A DNA stretch of 64,000 nucleotides from Lysobacter auxotrophicus (GCF_027924565.1 NZ_AP027041.1:1922001-1986000); one strand, 5' to 3'; positions 8,028 to 17,663 are shown, numbered from the stretch's first letter. Notes: a model not told the origin generated them from the sequence alone. Translations and numbers: made by a program.

Positions 8028-10034
8028 GTGAACGAAATGACCAAGGCGATACGCGTCGACGATCTGTATCTCCATACCACGATCCAGGCGCTGCACGGCG
8101 CCGACTCCCACGCGACAGCCGCATTCCTGCGCTCGCAACCGTCGCGAAAACAGCAAACCTACCTTTCCACCGTTTGGACGCTGGACACCGCGTCCGACGC
8201 ATCGCCGCGCGTGCTGACCTCGCGCGATTTCCCGGCACAGTCGCCGGTGCTTTCGCCCGACGGATCGACGCTTGCGTTCCTGTCGGCACGCGGCCGCAAG
8301 AACGCCACCACGCAGGTGCACGTGCTGTCGCTGCACGGCGGCGAAGCGCGCTGCGTGACGTCGATGGAGGAATCGCTGGGCAGCATCGCCGGCTGGTCGG
8401 CCGACGGTAAACGGCTGTTGGTGAGCGCGTCGGTGCCGTGGGCCGAAGACGAACGCGACGACGCGTCCCGGCCCGATAACGAGCGCCCGATCGTCGTCAA
8501 CCACCTGCCGTACAAGCTCGATGGCAGCGGCGCGGCCGTCGGCAAGCGCAAGCATGTCTTCAGCGTGGACGTGCAGTCCGGCGACGCGCGACAGCTCACG
8601 CGCGGGGATTTCGACGTCAAGGAGGCGCAGTGGTCGCCCGACGGAAAGCGCCTGGCGTTCGTGCGGACGCGCGAAGGCCGGCAGCGTCACCGCCATGATC
8701 TGTGGATCGCCGATGCGCAGGGCGCCGACCCGAAGCAGCTCACGACCGAACTCGCCTCCGTGACGGGCATCCGATGGTCGCCGGACGGCACGAAACTGGT
8801 GTTCGGCGCGAACCGGACGCCCGGCAATTCACTCGATCGCCCGTGGCTGATCGACGTCGCCAGCGGCGCGTTGAAGGAACTCGGCGGCGACGATCTGCAT
8901 CTGGAAGGCGACCGCTTCGTCTGGAATGCCGATGGCGTGCGCGTGGCGACGATCGCGTCCATCCGCGGCATGCAGGAAATCGCCGTCATCGATTGCGAGC
9001 GCAACGAGGTGCGCCACTTCGCGCGTCGCCTTCGCCACGTATTGCAGCTCGGTCAAAGCAACGGGCGACTGCTTTACACGGTCGCCACCATGCGTCGCCC
9101 CGAAGAGGTGTTCACCTGCGACTGGGACGACGGGAACGAACGCCGCCATACAGCGCTGAACGCCTGGGCGCGCAAGCGCGAGCGGCCACGCGTGAGCGTG
9201 CGCCGTTTCGACGTGCCCGATGGCGAGGGCGGCACCGAGCAGGTCGATGCGTGGATCCTGCGCCCGCAGGGCGAGGGCCCGTTCCCCGTGCTCGTGGACA
9301 TGCACGGCGGGCCGCAGAGCACGGCGCTGATCGACCTGCCCAGCCATGTGTACTGGTACGAACTGGTGGCGCGCGGCTGGATGATCGTCGCGCCGAACGC
9401 CGTGGGCTCCGGCAGTTACGGCACCGATTTCGCCAAGCGCCTGATAGGCCGCTGGGGCGAGCTGGACTTCCCGCAGCATTTGGCGATCCTCGACCGGCTG
9501 CGCGCCGACGGCCTCATCGACGACCGCATCGCGTGCGCCGGAAAGTCGTATGGCGGTTTCCTCAGCGCATGGGCGGTGGGGCACAGCGATGCGTTCCGCG
9601 CGGCCGTGGTCAGCGCGCCGGTGGCGAACATCGAATCGCACGCGGGTACGTCCGACACCGGCTTCTACGTCACGCCGTACGCGATGGGCGGCGAGATCGA
9701 CCAGGTGCGCGAGCGGTATCACCGCCTGTCGCCGGTCGAATATTGCCGTCGTGCCGATGCGGCGGTGCTGCTGTTGCAGGGACAGGACGACGAGCGCTGT
9801 CCGCTGGGGCAGTCGGAAGAGATGGTCGCCAACCTAGTGCGGTGCTCGACGGCGCCGGTGCGGATGGTCGTGTATCCGCGTGGAAGCCACGGCATGGCCG
9901 GCACGGGAAACCTGGCGCATCGCGTGGATTACCACACGCGATTGGCCGACTGGGTCTGCGAGCACGCGGGCACGCGGCGCGACGCTTCGTCGAACGATGC
10001 GATGAAACGCCGGGACGAGGCGGAAATGACCTGA
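8028..10034 (+). CDS. S9 family serine peptidase (prolyl oligopeptidase / acylaminoacyl-peptidase type)
   Basis: About 668 residues. The first 390 residues carry WD/PD40-like propeller blades (SPVLSPDGSTLAFLSARGRK, AQWSPDGKRLAFVR, IRWSPDGTKLVFGANR). The C-terminal alpha/beta hydrolase has the nucleophile motif GKSYGGF (Ser507), the acid in GQDDERC (Asp588) and the base in GSHGMAG (His621), plus the oxyanion segment DMHGGPQS. No signal peptide, so a cytoplasmic oligopeptidase is expected. A GTG start has AAGGG four bases upstream; an ATG nine bases later is the alternative. The gene is flanked by the strong palindrome on its left and a convergent terminator on its right. Confidence 0.9.
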   Translation: MNEMTKAIRVDDLYLHTTIQALHGADSHATAAFLRSQPSRKQQTYLSTVWTLDTASDASPRVLTSRDFPAQSPVLSPDGSTLAFLSARGRKNATTQVHVLSLHGGEARCVTSMEESLGSIAGWSADGKRLLVSASVPWAEDERDDASRPDNERPIVVNHLPYKLDGSGAAVGKRKHVFSVDVQSGDARQLTRGDFDVKEAQWSPDGKRLAFVRTREGRQRHRHDLWIADAQGADPKQLTTELASVTGIRWSPDGTKLVFGANRTPGNSLDRPWLIDVASGALKELGGDDLHLEGDRFVWNADGVRVATIASIRGMQEIAVIDCERNEVRHFARRLRHVLQLGQSNGRLLYTVATMRRPEEVFTCDWDDGNERRHTALNAWARKRERPRVSVRRFDVPDGEGGTEQVDAWILRPQGEGPFPVLVDMHGGPQSTALIDLPSHVYWYELVARGWMIVAPNAVGSGSYGTDFAKRLIGRWGELDFPQHLAILDRLRADGLIDDRIACAGKSYGGFLSAWAVGHSDAFRAAVVSAPVANIESHAGTSDTGFYVTPYAMGGEIDQVRERYHRLSPVEYCRRADAAVLLLQGQDDERCPLGQSEEMVANLVRCSTAPVRMVVYPRGSHGMAGTGNLAHRVDYHTRLADWVCEHAGTRRDASSNDAMKRRDEAEMT

Positions 10035-10058
10035 TCGCGCGGTTATGCGCGCAACGTC

Positions 10059-10083
10059 GAAGCCCCCCTTACGGCGGGCTTCG
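10059..10083. terminator. Bidirectional terminator between S9 peptidase and mrpG
   Basis: Inverted arms GAAGCCC and GGGCTTC around a CCCTTACGGC loop, followed by TTCTTCTT on the plus strand. The left part lies in the gap after the peptidase stop and the right part overlaps the 3' end of mrpG, serving two convergent units. Confidence 0.7.
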
Positions 10084-10449
10084 TTCTTCTTCCGGCGGGG
10101 AGGCGTCGGCACTGGCCAGCGACGGCGGCGTATCGGCCTTGCCCGCCAGGCGGCGCCGGAACAGCGCGACGCGCGCGAGCAGCACGGTCGTGACCGGCAC
10201 GGTGATCGCCAGGAACACCGGCACCAGCAGCGGATGCAGCGCCAAGCGGCCTTCGAGCGCGGAGAAATACAGCACGCCCGCCAGCGCGACACACCAGCTG
10301 CCGATGGTGTAGGTCAGCGCGGGCGGATGCATGCGCAGGAAGAACCCCGGCAATCGCAGGAAGCCCGTCGCGGCGATCACCACGAACACGCCGCTGCACA
10401 CCAGCAGGATCGCGACGAGGGCTTCGATCCACGGCGCGACGGCGTTCAT
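10069..10449 (-). CDS. mrpG: Mrp-type Na+/H+ antiporter subunit G
   Basis: About 126 residues with three hydrophobic segments (roughly 8-30, 45-63 and 70-92) and the MnhG/PhaG family block ATGFLRLPGFFLRMHPPAL. MrpG is a small membrane subunit of the multi-subunit cation/proton antiporter. The C-terminal 30 residues are polar and proline/glutamate rich. The start overlaps the stop of mrpF by four bases. It is last in the operon and runs into the terminator hairpin. Confidence 0.88.
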   Translation of the reverse strand: MNAVAPWIEALVAILLVCSGVFVVIAATGFLRLPGFFLRMHPPALTYTIGSWCVALAGVLYFSALEGRLALHPLLVPVFLAITVPVTTVLLARVALFRRRLAGKADTPPSLASADASPPEEERSPP

Positions 10450-10724
10450 TCGATCACCTCGCCGCGCAGGATGAACTTCGCCATGCCGGCGGAACTGACG
10501 AAGCCGAACAGCGCGATCAGCAGCGCCACTTCGAAATAACGATCGCTCTGGTGGAAGATGCCGGTCACCAGCACCACCAGCATCGCCTGCATGTACAGCA
10601 GGTCGAGCGCGAACACGCGATCCTGCGCGCGCGGGCCGCGCAGCAGGCGCACCAGGACCATCAGCGACGCGAGCGCGTAGCAGCCCAGCGTGAAGCCGAT
10701 GGCGTAGAACAGCAGCGTGCTCAT
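10446..10724 (-). CDS. mrpF: Mrp-type Na+/H+ antiporter subunit F
   Basis: A 92-residue membrane protein with three predicted helices and the family-typical RGPRAQDRVFALDLLY loop, which contains the conserved Asp of MnhF/PhaF proteins. Start and stop overlap both neighbours by ATGA, so translation is coupled through mrpE-F-G. It acts in the inner membrane as part of the Mrp complex. Confidence 0.9.
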   Translation of the reverse strand: MSTLLFYAIGFTLGCYALASLMVLVRLLRGPRAQDRVFALDLLYMQAMLVVLVTGIFHQSDRYFEVALLIALFGFVSSAGMAKFILRGEVIE

Positions 10725-11218
10725 TCGAAGATCTCCCGTAGCGGCGCCTCGTAACGCGCCTTGAAGCGGGCCACGAAGTCGGCTTCGTCCGGCGCGTCCC
10801 ACACGTGCAGCAGCATCGCGCTGCGATCGACCGCCAGTTCCGACCACACCGTGCCCGGCACGATGGTGGTCACCATCGACAGCACGGCCAGGCCGACCGG
10901 ATCGCGCAGGTCCAGCGGGATGATGACGAACCGGTACGCCGGCTTGTGCCAGCGCCATCGCACGACGCCCCACGCCACGACGAGGTTGGAATGCACCACG
11001 TCGCCGGAGACGAGCAGCGTGTAGCGCAGGATCGTCAGCGGATGGCGCGCGCGTGTCGTCGCAGGCCACAGGTTGGCGATCAGCACCGGCATGCCGAGCG
11101 CGACCACGAGCCCGAGCGCGATCTGCCCGGCGCTCACGCTGCGCGCGAGCAGCAACCAGATCGCCAGCAACGCCAGCGACAGGCCGGGCAGGGGCGCGAT
11201 TCTGCGGAGCAGGCTCAT
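10721..11218 (-). CDS. mrpE: Mrp-type Na+/H+ antiporter subunit E
   Basis: About 165 residues, the usual MnhE/PhaE size. Two or three N-terminal hydrophobic segments are followed by a soluble part with the family segments DVVHSNLVVAW, RFVIIPLDLRDPVGLAVLS and TIVPGTVWSEL. Its ATG overlaps the mrpD stop and its stop overlaps the mrpF ATG. Needed for assembly of the antiporter complex in known systems. Confidence 0.9.
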   Translation of the reverse strand: MSLLRRIAPLPGLSLALLAIWLLLARSVSAGQIALGLVVALGMPVLIANLWPATTRARHPLTILRYTLLVSGDVVHSNLVVAWGVVRWRWHKPAYRFVIIPLDLRDPVGLAVLSMVTTIVPGTVWSELAVDRSAMLLHVWDAPDEADFVARFKARYEAPLREIFE

Positions 11219-12858
11219 GGCGTTTCGATCTGCGGATGGACGGGCGTGGTCGGGCCGGCGCGTGGTGGGGTCTCGAACACGGCGTTCACGTACGGACGCG
11301 GCGCATGCAGGTACGCGGCGGTGGCGTTGGTGTAGCGCATCACCGGTTCGGCGAACACGGTCAGCGCCAGGCAGGCGCCGATGAGAACCAGCACCGCGCC
11401 GCTTTCGACCAGCTTCAGACGCGGCGCATGGCGTCCGCCGCTGGACCAGAAATGGCGGATGCCGGCGCGCACCAGCGAAATCGTCGTGAACAGGCTGGCG
11501 CACAGCAGCAGCGCCATCAGCAGCCATGTCGAGGTGGGGAGGTTCGCGACGGAATCCGCGCCGACGATCGCGGTCAGGATCGCCGCCTTCGACAGGAAGC
11601 CGGACAACGGCGGCAGCCCCGCCACCAGCAGCGAGCACGCCATGTACGCCAGGCCCAGCGTCGCCATCGACACCGGGAACGCGCGTCCCACCAGCGGCAC
11701 CTGCTGGTCGTCGAGGTTGTCGTCCTCGTCGGGCAGCGTGTCGAAGTGCGGCTGTTGCGCCTGGCGTTCGGAGCGCGTGCGCTGCACCGGTTCCACCATC
11801 AGGAACAGCGCGCTGACCGCGAAGGTCGAGCTGATCAGGTAGAACAGCGCGGCCGCCGCGGCGGCGACGGAACCCGTCGCGAACGACGCGAGCAGCGTGC
11901 CCGAGGTGACGATGATCGAGAACGCCGCGATGCGGTCCAGGCGGATCGACGCCAGCACGCCGATCGCGCCGAAGGCGAGCGTGGCGAGGCCGCCGGCGAG
12001 CAGCAGCGGCGCGCCGAACTGCGTGGTGGCGCCGTCGAGCGCGGGGAACAGCAGCATCCACACGCGCAGCAGCGCGTATACGCCGACTTTCGTCATCAGC
12101 ACGAACAGCGCCGCGACCGGCGCGCTCGCCGCCGTGTAGGCCGGCACCAGCCACGAGTTCAGCGGCCAGATGGCGGCCTTGATGAGGAAGGCCATGGCGA
12201 GGATCGCCGCGCCCGCATGCAGCAGGCCGCGATCGCCGACCGGCACGAACGGCACCTTCGCCGCGACGTCGGCCATCGACAGCGTGCCCATCACGCCGTA
12301 GAGGATCGCCAGCCCGATCAGGAACAGCGACGAGGCGAGCAGGTTCACCGCGATGTAGTGCATGCCCGAGCGCACGCGCGGCCAGCCCGAGCCGTGCAAC
12401 TGCAGGCCGTAGGACGCGGCGAGCATCACCTCGAAGAACACGAACAGGTTGAACAGGTCGCCGGTCAGGAAGGCGCCGTTGATGCCCATCAGCTGTATCT
12501 GGAACAACGGGTGGAAGTACGACCCCGCGCGTCCCCAGCCGGCCGACGCGTAGAGCGCCGCGCCCAGACTCACCACGCCGACCACCACCAGCAGCATCGA
12601 CGACAGGCGGTCCGCCACCAGCGCGATGCCGAACGGCGCGGCCCAGTTCGACGTGAGGTGCACGGCGATCGCGTCCGGCCCGGCCGCGCGGTTCACCTGC
12701 CAGAGGATCGCGACGGCGGCGACCAGCCCGGCGAAGGTCGCGATGATGTTGATGAGCGAGGTCAACCGGCGGCGAGAATCGCGTACCAGCAGCAACACCG
12801 CCGCCGTCAACAGCGGCAGCACGATGGGGACGATGATCAGGGTCGCGAATGGATTCAT
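11215..12858 (-). CDS. mrpD: Mrp-type Na+/H+ antiporter subunit D (NuoM/NuoN-like)
   Basis: About 547 residues, a polytopic membrane protein of the proton-conducting NuoL/M/N family. The conserved antiporter region includes the glutamate in FNLFVFFEVMLAASYGL, the lysine in AMAFLIKAAIWPLNSWLVPAY and the lysine in LTKVGVYALLR context (VLMTKVGVYALLRVWM). An acidic, variable loop (FDTLPDEDDNLDDQQ) is inserted near residue 370. It is predicted to form part of the ion path together with MrpA. ATGA overlaps with mrpC upstream and mrpE downstream. Confidence 0.92.
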   Translation of the reverse strand: MNPFATLIIVPIVLPLLTAAVLLLVRDSRRRLTSLINIIATFAGLVAAVAILWQVNRAAGPDAIAVHLTSNWAAPFGIALVADRLSSMLLVVVGVVSLGAALYASAGWGRAGSYFHPLFQIQLMGINGAFLTGDLFNLFVFFEVMLAASYGLQLHGSGWPRVRSGMHYIAVNLLASSLFLIGLAILYGVMGTLSMADVAAKVPFVPVGDRGLLHAGAAILAMAFLIKAAIWPLNSWLVPAYTAASAPVAALFVLMTKVGVYALLRVWMLLFPALDGATTQFGAPLLLAGGLATLAFGAIGVLASIRLDRIAAFSIIVTSGTLLASFATGSVAAAAAALFYLISSTFAVSALFLMVEPVQRTRSERQAQQPHFDTLPDEDDNLDDQQVPLVGRAFPVSMATLGLAYMACSLLVAGLPPLSGFLSKAAILTAIVGADSVANLPTSTWLLMALLLCASLFTTISLVRAGIRHFWSSGGRHAPRLKLVESGAVLVLIGACLALTVFAEPVMRYTNATAAYLHAPRPYVNAVFETPPRAGPTTPVHPQIETP

Positions 12859-13199
12859 CGCGGGTCCTGTTCGCCATCGACGTGGTCGGTCCGGCTCAGC
12901 CCGCGCGCGGCCAGCAGGACGACGAGGAACAGGGCCGTTGTCGCGAAGCCGATCACGATCGCCGTGAGCACCAGCGCCTGCGGCAACGGGTCTGCGTAGT
13001 TGTGCAGGTCGGCGGGCTGGCCCGGCGTCACGATGGGCGGATGGTCGATCGACAGGCTGCCCATGCTGAAGATGAAGAGGTTCACCGCATACGACAGCAG
13101 CACCAGCCCCATCACGACCTGGAACGTGCGCGGGCGCAGCACCAGCCACACGCCGGCACCGCCGAGCACGCCGATCACCAGCGCAAGCAGGACTTCCAT
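12855..13199 (-). CDS. mrpC: Mrp-type Na+/H+ antiporter subunit C (NuoK-like)
   Basis: About 114 residues with three hydrophobic helices, homologous to NuoK. Visible family features are VLRPRTFQVVMGLVLLSYAVNLFIF and PLPQALVLTAIVIGFATTAL, with the conserved NuoK-like polar residues in the second and third helices. The start shares one base with the mrpA stop (TGATG) and the stop overlaps mrpD. Confidence 0.92.
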   Translation of the reverse strand: MEVLLALVIGVLGGAGVWLVLRPRTFQVVMGLVLLSYAVNLFIFSMGSLSIDHPPIVTPGQPADLHNYADPLPQALVLTAIVIGFATTALFLVVLLAARGLSRTDHVDGEQDPR

Positions 13200-16126
13200 C
13201 AGGGTTTCTCCGGCTTGAGCGGGTTGGATTCCAGCGGATGCGGCGCCGGCGCCTGCTGGCGGATGGACTGGTGCGCCAGCGCGGTGAGGATCAGCAGCGT
13301 CGAGCCGACCACCACGCCGAGCACCGCGAGGTCGAAGAACGCCGCCGTCGGCAGGTGCACTTCGCCCAGCAGCGGGAGCGTGACGTGCGCGGTATGCGTG
13401 GTCAGGAACGGGTAGCCCAGCAGCACCGATCCCATTCCCGTCACCGCGCCGATCAGCAGGCCCAGCGCGATCCAGCGCGCCGGCCGTACATGCGTGCGCG
13501 TTTCGACCCAGCGCGTGCCCGACACGATGTACTGCATCAGCAGCGCGATGGCGACGATGAGCCCGGCCACGAAGCCGCCGCCGGGTTCGTTGTGCCCACG
13601 CAGGAAGTAGTGCGCCGCGACGACCAGCGCCACCGGCAGCAGCAGTCGCGCGATCACCGAGGGCACCAGCAGGTAGCCGCGCGCGAACTCGTCCGCGCGT
13701 CGCGGCTTGAGCAGGTCGGTCGCCTTTTCCTCCGGCACGGCGCGCTGCTGGTCGGGCTGCGCGATGCTTTCGGCGGGCGGCCGGAACCGTCGCAGCAACG
13801 CATAGACGGTGAGCGCGACGGCGCCGAGCACGGTGATCTCGCCCAGCGTGTCGAAGGCGCGGAAATCCACCAGCATGACGTTCACCACGTTGGTGCCGCC
13901 GCCGCCGGGCAGCGCGTTGGCGAGGAAGAACGGCGAGATGCTCTGCGGCGCCGGTCGCGTGAGGAACGCGAACGACAGCATGGCAAGCCCGCCGCCGACG
14001 ATGATCGCCAGCAGCAGGTCGCGCGCGCGACGCACGCGATCGCGCAGCGGCACGGCCTGCCCGGGTTTGGGCATGCGCATCGGCAGCCAGCGCAGGCCGA
14101 GCAGGAACAGCGTCGTGGTGACCACTTCGACCACGATCTGCGTCAGCGCCAGGTCCGGCGCGGAGAACCACGCGAACGTCAGGCACGTCACCAGCCCGGC
14201 GCCGCCCATCAGCGTGATCGCGACGAGGCGGTGGTACTTCGCCGTCGCGGCGGCGCCGACCGCGCAAACCATGCCGACGATCCACAGCACCACGAACGCG
14301 TTGGACGCCGGCACGCGCGGTCGATCGCCCCACGCCAGCGAGAAGCCGCGCGCGGCGAACATCGCCAGCACCACGGCGGTGGCGATCACCATGAACAGCT
14401 GCGGCTGCAGGCGCCGCGTGCTCACCACGCCGAGCACGTCGCGCGCGCCGCGCGTGACGGCCAGCAGCATGGACTCGAACAGCTCGCGGCCGTTCCAGCG
14501 CGAGATCAGCGGCGGCAGCTCCAGGCGCCCGCGCGCCTGCATCGCGCGCAGCCACACGTACCCGACGCTGCCGCCGACGATGGCGACCAGGCTCATCACC
14601 AGCGGCAGGTTGAAGCCGTGCCACAGCGCGAGGCTGTAGGCCGGCAGGTCGCCGCCGACCACCGGCAGCGCGGCGGCGCTCAGCACCTTGCCGATGGCGA
14701 ACGTCGGCGCCACGCCGACGACCACGCAGGCCAGCACGAGGAAGAACACCGGCATGCGCATCCAGCGCGGGGGCTCCTCGGGCGTGCGCGGCAGGTCGGT
14801 GGACGGCGGGCCGAAGAAGATGTCGTAACCGAAACGCAGCGAGTACACGACCGCGAACAGCGACGCGACCGTCGCCAGCACCGGCAGCGTGCCTTCGATG
14901 ACCGGCGATGCGGACAGGAAGACGGTCTCGGAGAAGAACATCTCCTTCGACAGGAACCCGTTGAGCAGCGGCACGCCGGCCATCGCCGCGGTCGCGACCA
15001 GCGCGAGCGTGCCGGTGCGCGGCATCGCGCGGATCAGGCCGTTGAGGCGGCGGATGTCGCGCGTGCCGGTTTCGTGGTCGACGATGCCGGCCGCCATGAA
15101 CAGCGAGGCCTTGAACGTCGCGTGGTTCATGATGTGGAACACCGCCGCCACCGCCGCCAGCGGACTGTTGAGCCCGAGCAGCAGCGTGATGAGGCCGAGG
15201 TGGCTGATGGTCGAATACGCGAGCAGCCGCTTGAGGTCGTTCTGGAACATCGCCAGGTACGCGCCCAGCAGCAGCGTGAAGCCGCCCGCGCCGCCGATCA
15301 GCCAGAACCACCAGTCGGTGCCCGACAGCACCGGCCAGAAGCGCGCGAGCACGAACACGCCGGCCTTCACCATCGTGGCCGAATGCAGGTACGCCGACAC
15401 CGGCGTGGGCGCGGCCATCGCGCGCGGCAGCCAGAAATGGAACGGGAACTGCGCGCTCTTGGTGAGCGCGCCGATGGCGATGAGCACCAGCGTCGCGGGG
15501 TACCACGGATGCGCCTTGATCGTCGCCGCCGATTCGAGCACCACGTCGAGCTGGTAGCTGCCGGTGATGTGCGCCAGCAGCACGACGCCGCCGAGCAGGC
15601 ACAGCCCGCCGGCGCCGGTGACGATCAGCGCCATGCGCGCGCCGCGCTGCGCGTCGGTGCGGTGGAACCAGTAGCCGATCAGCAGGAACGAGGCGAGGCT
15701 GGTGAGCTCCCAGAACACCACCAGCTGCAGCAGGTTGCCCGACAGCACGACGCCGAGCATCGCGCCCATGAAGGCCAGCAGCATCGCGTAGAAGCGCGCG
15801 GCGGGGTCTTCCGGCGACATGTAGTAGCGCGCGTAGAGGCACACCAGCACGCCGATGACGGAGATCATCACCGCGAACATCCACGCGAAGCCGTCCATGC
15901 GGAACGCGAGGTCCAGTCCGATCGACGGCATCCACGCGATCGTCTCGCGGATGACGCCGCCACCGCGCACCATCGGGAACGCCGTGAGCAGGATGAGCGC
16001 GACGACCGCGGCGATCAGGCCCGCGAAAGCGGCGAGCAGCGTGCGCGAGCGCGTGGGCAGCACGGCGGCGAGCACGGTGCCGATGAAGGGCAGGGCGACC
16101 AGCAGGGCGAGCGGAATCGCCGTCAT
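13199..16126 (-). CDS. mrpA: Mrp-type Na+/H+ antiporter subunit A fused to subunit B
   Basis: About 975 residues, longer than MrpA alone. Residues 1-500 are NuoL-like, with the glutamate in VVFWELTSLASFLLIGYW, the lysines in GALTKSAQFPFHFWLP and MVKAGVFVLARF and the HIMNHATFKASLFMAAG histidine/lysine helix. The middle contains the DUF4040-like part and the last 200 residues are an MrpB domain (GHNEPGGGFVAGLIVAIALL). The operon has no separate mrpB, so this single chain replaces both. The ATG at MTAIPLALLVALP was chosen because upstream residues are not family-like. It starts 31 bases after the stress-protein gene. Confidence 0.92.
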   Translation of the reverse strand: MTAIPLALLVALPFIGTVLAAVLPTRSRTLLAAFAGLIAAVVALILLTAFPMVRGGGVIRETIAWMPSIGLDLAFRMDGFAWMFAVMISVIGVLVCLYARYYMSPEDPAARFYAMLLAFMGAMLGVVLSGNLLQLVVFWELTSLASFLLIGYWFHRTDAQRGARMALIVTGAGGLCLLGGVVLLAHITGSYQLDVVLESAATIKAHPWYPATLVLIAIGALTKSAQFPFHFWLPRAMAAPTPVSAYLHSATMVKAGVFVLARFWPVLSGTDWWFWLIGGAGGFTLLLGAYLAMFQNDLKRLLAYSTISHLGLITLLLGLNSPLAAVAAVFHIMNHATFKASLFMAAGIVDHETGTRDIRRLNGLIRAMPRTGTLALVATAAMAGVPLLNGFLSKEMFFSETVFLSASPVIEGTLPVLATVASLFAVVYSLRFGYDIFFGPPSTDLPRTPEEPPRWMRMPVFFLVLACVVVGVAPTFAIGKVLSAAALPVVGGDLPAYSLALWHGFNLPLVMSLVAIVGGSVGYVWLRAMQARGRLELPPLISRWNGRELFESMLLAVTRGARDVLGVVSTRRLQPQLFMVIATAVVLAMFAARGFSLAWGDRPRVPASNAFVVLWIVGMVCAVGAAATAKYHRLVAITLMGGAGLVTCLTFAWFSAPDLALTQIVVEVVTTTLFLLGLRWLPMRMPKPGQAVPLRDRVRRARDLLLAIIVGGGLAMLSFAFLTRPAPQSISPFFLANALPGGGGTNVVNVMLVDFRAFDTLGEITVLGAVALTVYALLRRFRPPAESIAQPDQQRAVPEEKATDLLKPRRADEFARGYLLVPSVIARLLLPVALVVAAHYFLRGHNEPGGGFVAGLIVAIALLMQYIVSGTRWVETRTHVRPARWIALGLLIGAVTGMGSVLLGYPFLTTHTAHVTLPLLGEVHLPTAAFFDLAVLGVVVGSTLLILTALAHQSIRQQAPAPHPLESNPLKPEKP

Positions 16127-16157
16127 CGGCGCGCACCGTCGTGGCCGGAAGCCGCCG

Positions 16158-17042
16158 TCATGCGCGATCGCCCCGCACGGCACGCACGACGAGGACGTCG
16201 CCGGGGATCGCGTCGATGATCAGCCGCGAACTGCCGACCACCGCATCGAAGAGCATCCCGCGCGGATGCGCACCGATGACGGTGAGGTCCGCCTCCAGTT
16301 CCTGCGCGTGCCGCGGCAGCACGATCGCCGGCGGGCCCGCATCGACCAGCAGGCGCACCGAGGCGCGCGCCCCGTCGGGCAGGCCGGTTTCGTGCAGATG
16401 CCGGCGCAGGTGGGCGAGCTGGCCGTCCGCCCATTCCTGGCTTTCCCTTGGCAGCAGGCCGGAATAGGGCATCGAATACGCATGCACGAACGCGATGTCC
16501 GCGCCGGGGAACCAGCAGGCGGACGTCGCCAGCGCCTGCTGCGATTCGTCGGTGAAATCGGTGCCGACCATCAGGTTGCGATACGGCGCGTACGGCCGGC
16601 TGCGCACTGCGAGCACCGAGGCGGGCGAGGCGCGCACGACGTGGTCGAGCGTGCCTTCGAATGGACCGACGAGGCGGTCGCGGTTCTCGCCGAGGATCAC
16701 CAGGTCGCAGTCCTCGCGCTGTGCGACAGCGAGGATCGCGTGCGAGGCGGAACCTTCCTCCACGTGCACGTTGGCGCGCACCTGTTCAAGCGTCAGAGTG
16801 CGACGCAGCAGGCGTTCGGCATCGGCGCACGGGTCGCGGCGGCCGCGGATGTACGCGTGCGCGTCCACGCCGAACGGAATGGCAGGCCGCATCGCCTCCA
16901 CCGCGTGCAGCACGTGCAGTTCGGCGCCCCACTGGTTGCATAGCTGCACCGCCCGGTCGAATGCACGATCCGCGCGGCTGGAAAGATCGGTCGCCAACAG
17001 GATGCGACGCGGCGGCGTCGCAGGCGGGAAAGGTTGGTTCAT
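16158..17042 (-). CDS. Universal stress protein with two tandem UspA domains
   Basis: About 294 residues with two Usp domains. Domain one starts at RRILLATDLSSRADRAFDRA and ends near ASPASVLAVR; domain two starts at RNLMVGTDFTDESQQALATS and ends with VIGAHPRGMLFDAVVGSSRL, IPGDVLVVR. The G-x2-G-x9-G(S/T) ATP-binding pattern is partial in each domain (GENRDRLVGPFEG; GAHPRGMLFDAVVGSS), so nucleotide binding is possible but not certain. It is the first gene of the unit that continues into mrpA after 31 bases, linking the stress protein with sodium/pH homeostasis. Confidence 0.88.
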   Translation of the reverse strand: MNQPFPPATPPRRILLATDLSSRADRAFDRAVQLCNQWGAELHVLHAVEAMRPAIPFGVDAHAYIRGRRDPCADAERLLRRTLTLEQVRANVHVEEGSASHAILAVAQREDCDLVILGENRDRLVGPFEGTLDHVVRASPASVLAVRSRPYAPYRNLMVGTDFTDESQQALATSACWFPGADIAFVHAYSMPYSGLLPRESQEWADGQLAHLRRHLHETGLPDGARASVRLLVDAGPPAIVLPRHAQELEADLTVIGAHPRGMLFDAVVGSSRLIIDAIPGDVLVVRAVRGDRA

Positions 17043-17198
17043 GGCAAACCTCGCCGTCGGGTCGTCGCGGATGGACACCGCGACGGAAGGTCCAAGGAGG
17101 TGTCGGGTCACTCTAGCCTGCGCAGGCGCCACCCGCCACCACCGGACGAGTCCATATCGCCCGCGCCGCGCAACCTTGTCACCGTTGCAACGTTGCCG

Positions 17199-17663
17199 TC
17201 ACGCGAACGGCCCCACGCGGTAGATCATGCTCACCGCCGTGACGATGCCGAGCGTGAGCAGCAGCAGCGCCGTCACCAGCGTCATCGAGGGCGGGAAGGG
17301 GCTTTCCGCATGCAGCGTGCCCGCCGCGCGCATCGCTTCGCGCTGCCTGCGCAGCGCGACCATGAACCACGCGTGGTAGACGATGCCCATCAGCAGCACC
17401 AGCGCGCCGATGAGCACCAGCGACAGGCCGAAGTTACGCCCCGATGCCGCGTGCGCGATCATCTTGGCTTCCTTCAGCTGGTCGAACACCTTGTGGATGG
17501 TGAAGCCGAAGCTGATCAGCGACAGCGACGTGCGGATGACCGCCATCAACGTGCGATCGGCCGCGAGGCGCGTGCGCTGGAACGCCATGCCCGTTCGTCG
17601 CGCAGCCAGATCGGTGGACGTGGAAGCGAGCGGCGAGGTGACTGCGAGTTCCTTGTCGGACAT
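17199..17663 (-). CDS. DUF202/YidH family membrane protein
   Basis: About 154 residues. The DUF202 signature is clear: FQRTRLAADRTLMAVIRTSL followed by SLISFGFTIHKVF. Three hydrophobic segments are visible (around 48-62, 80-103 and 128-150) and the N-terminal 25 residues are soluble. Function of the family is not established. The gene stands alone on the minus strand, downstream of the hybrid kinase gene and upstream of the Mrp operon, with 156 bases to the stress-protein start. Confidence 0.85.
   Translation of the reverse strand: MSDKELAVTSPLASTSTDLAARRTGMAFQRTRLAADRTLMAVIRTSLSLISFGFTIHKVFDQLKEAKMIAHAASGRNFGLSLVLIGALVLLMGIVYHAWFMVALRRQREAMRAAGTLHAESPFPPSMTLVTALLLLTLGIVTAVSMIYRVGPFA

Noticed and set aside
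11053-16219. Very long plus-strand frames (648 and 993 codons) opposite the Mrp operon
   Set aside because: Arg/Gln/His/Glu-rich shadows of membrane-protein genes; no start sites or families, while the minus strand encodes clear antiporter subunits.
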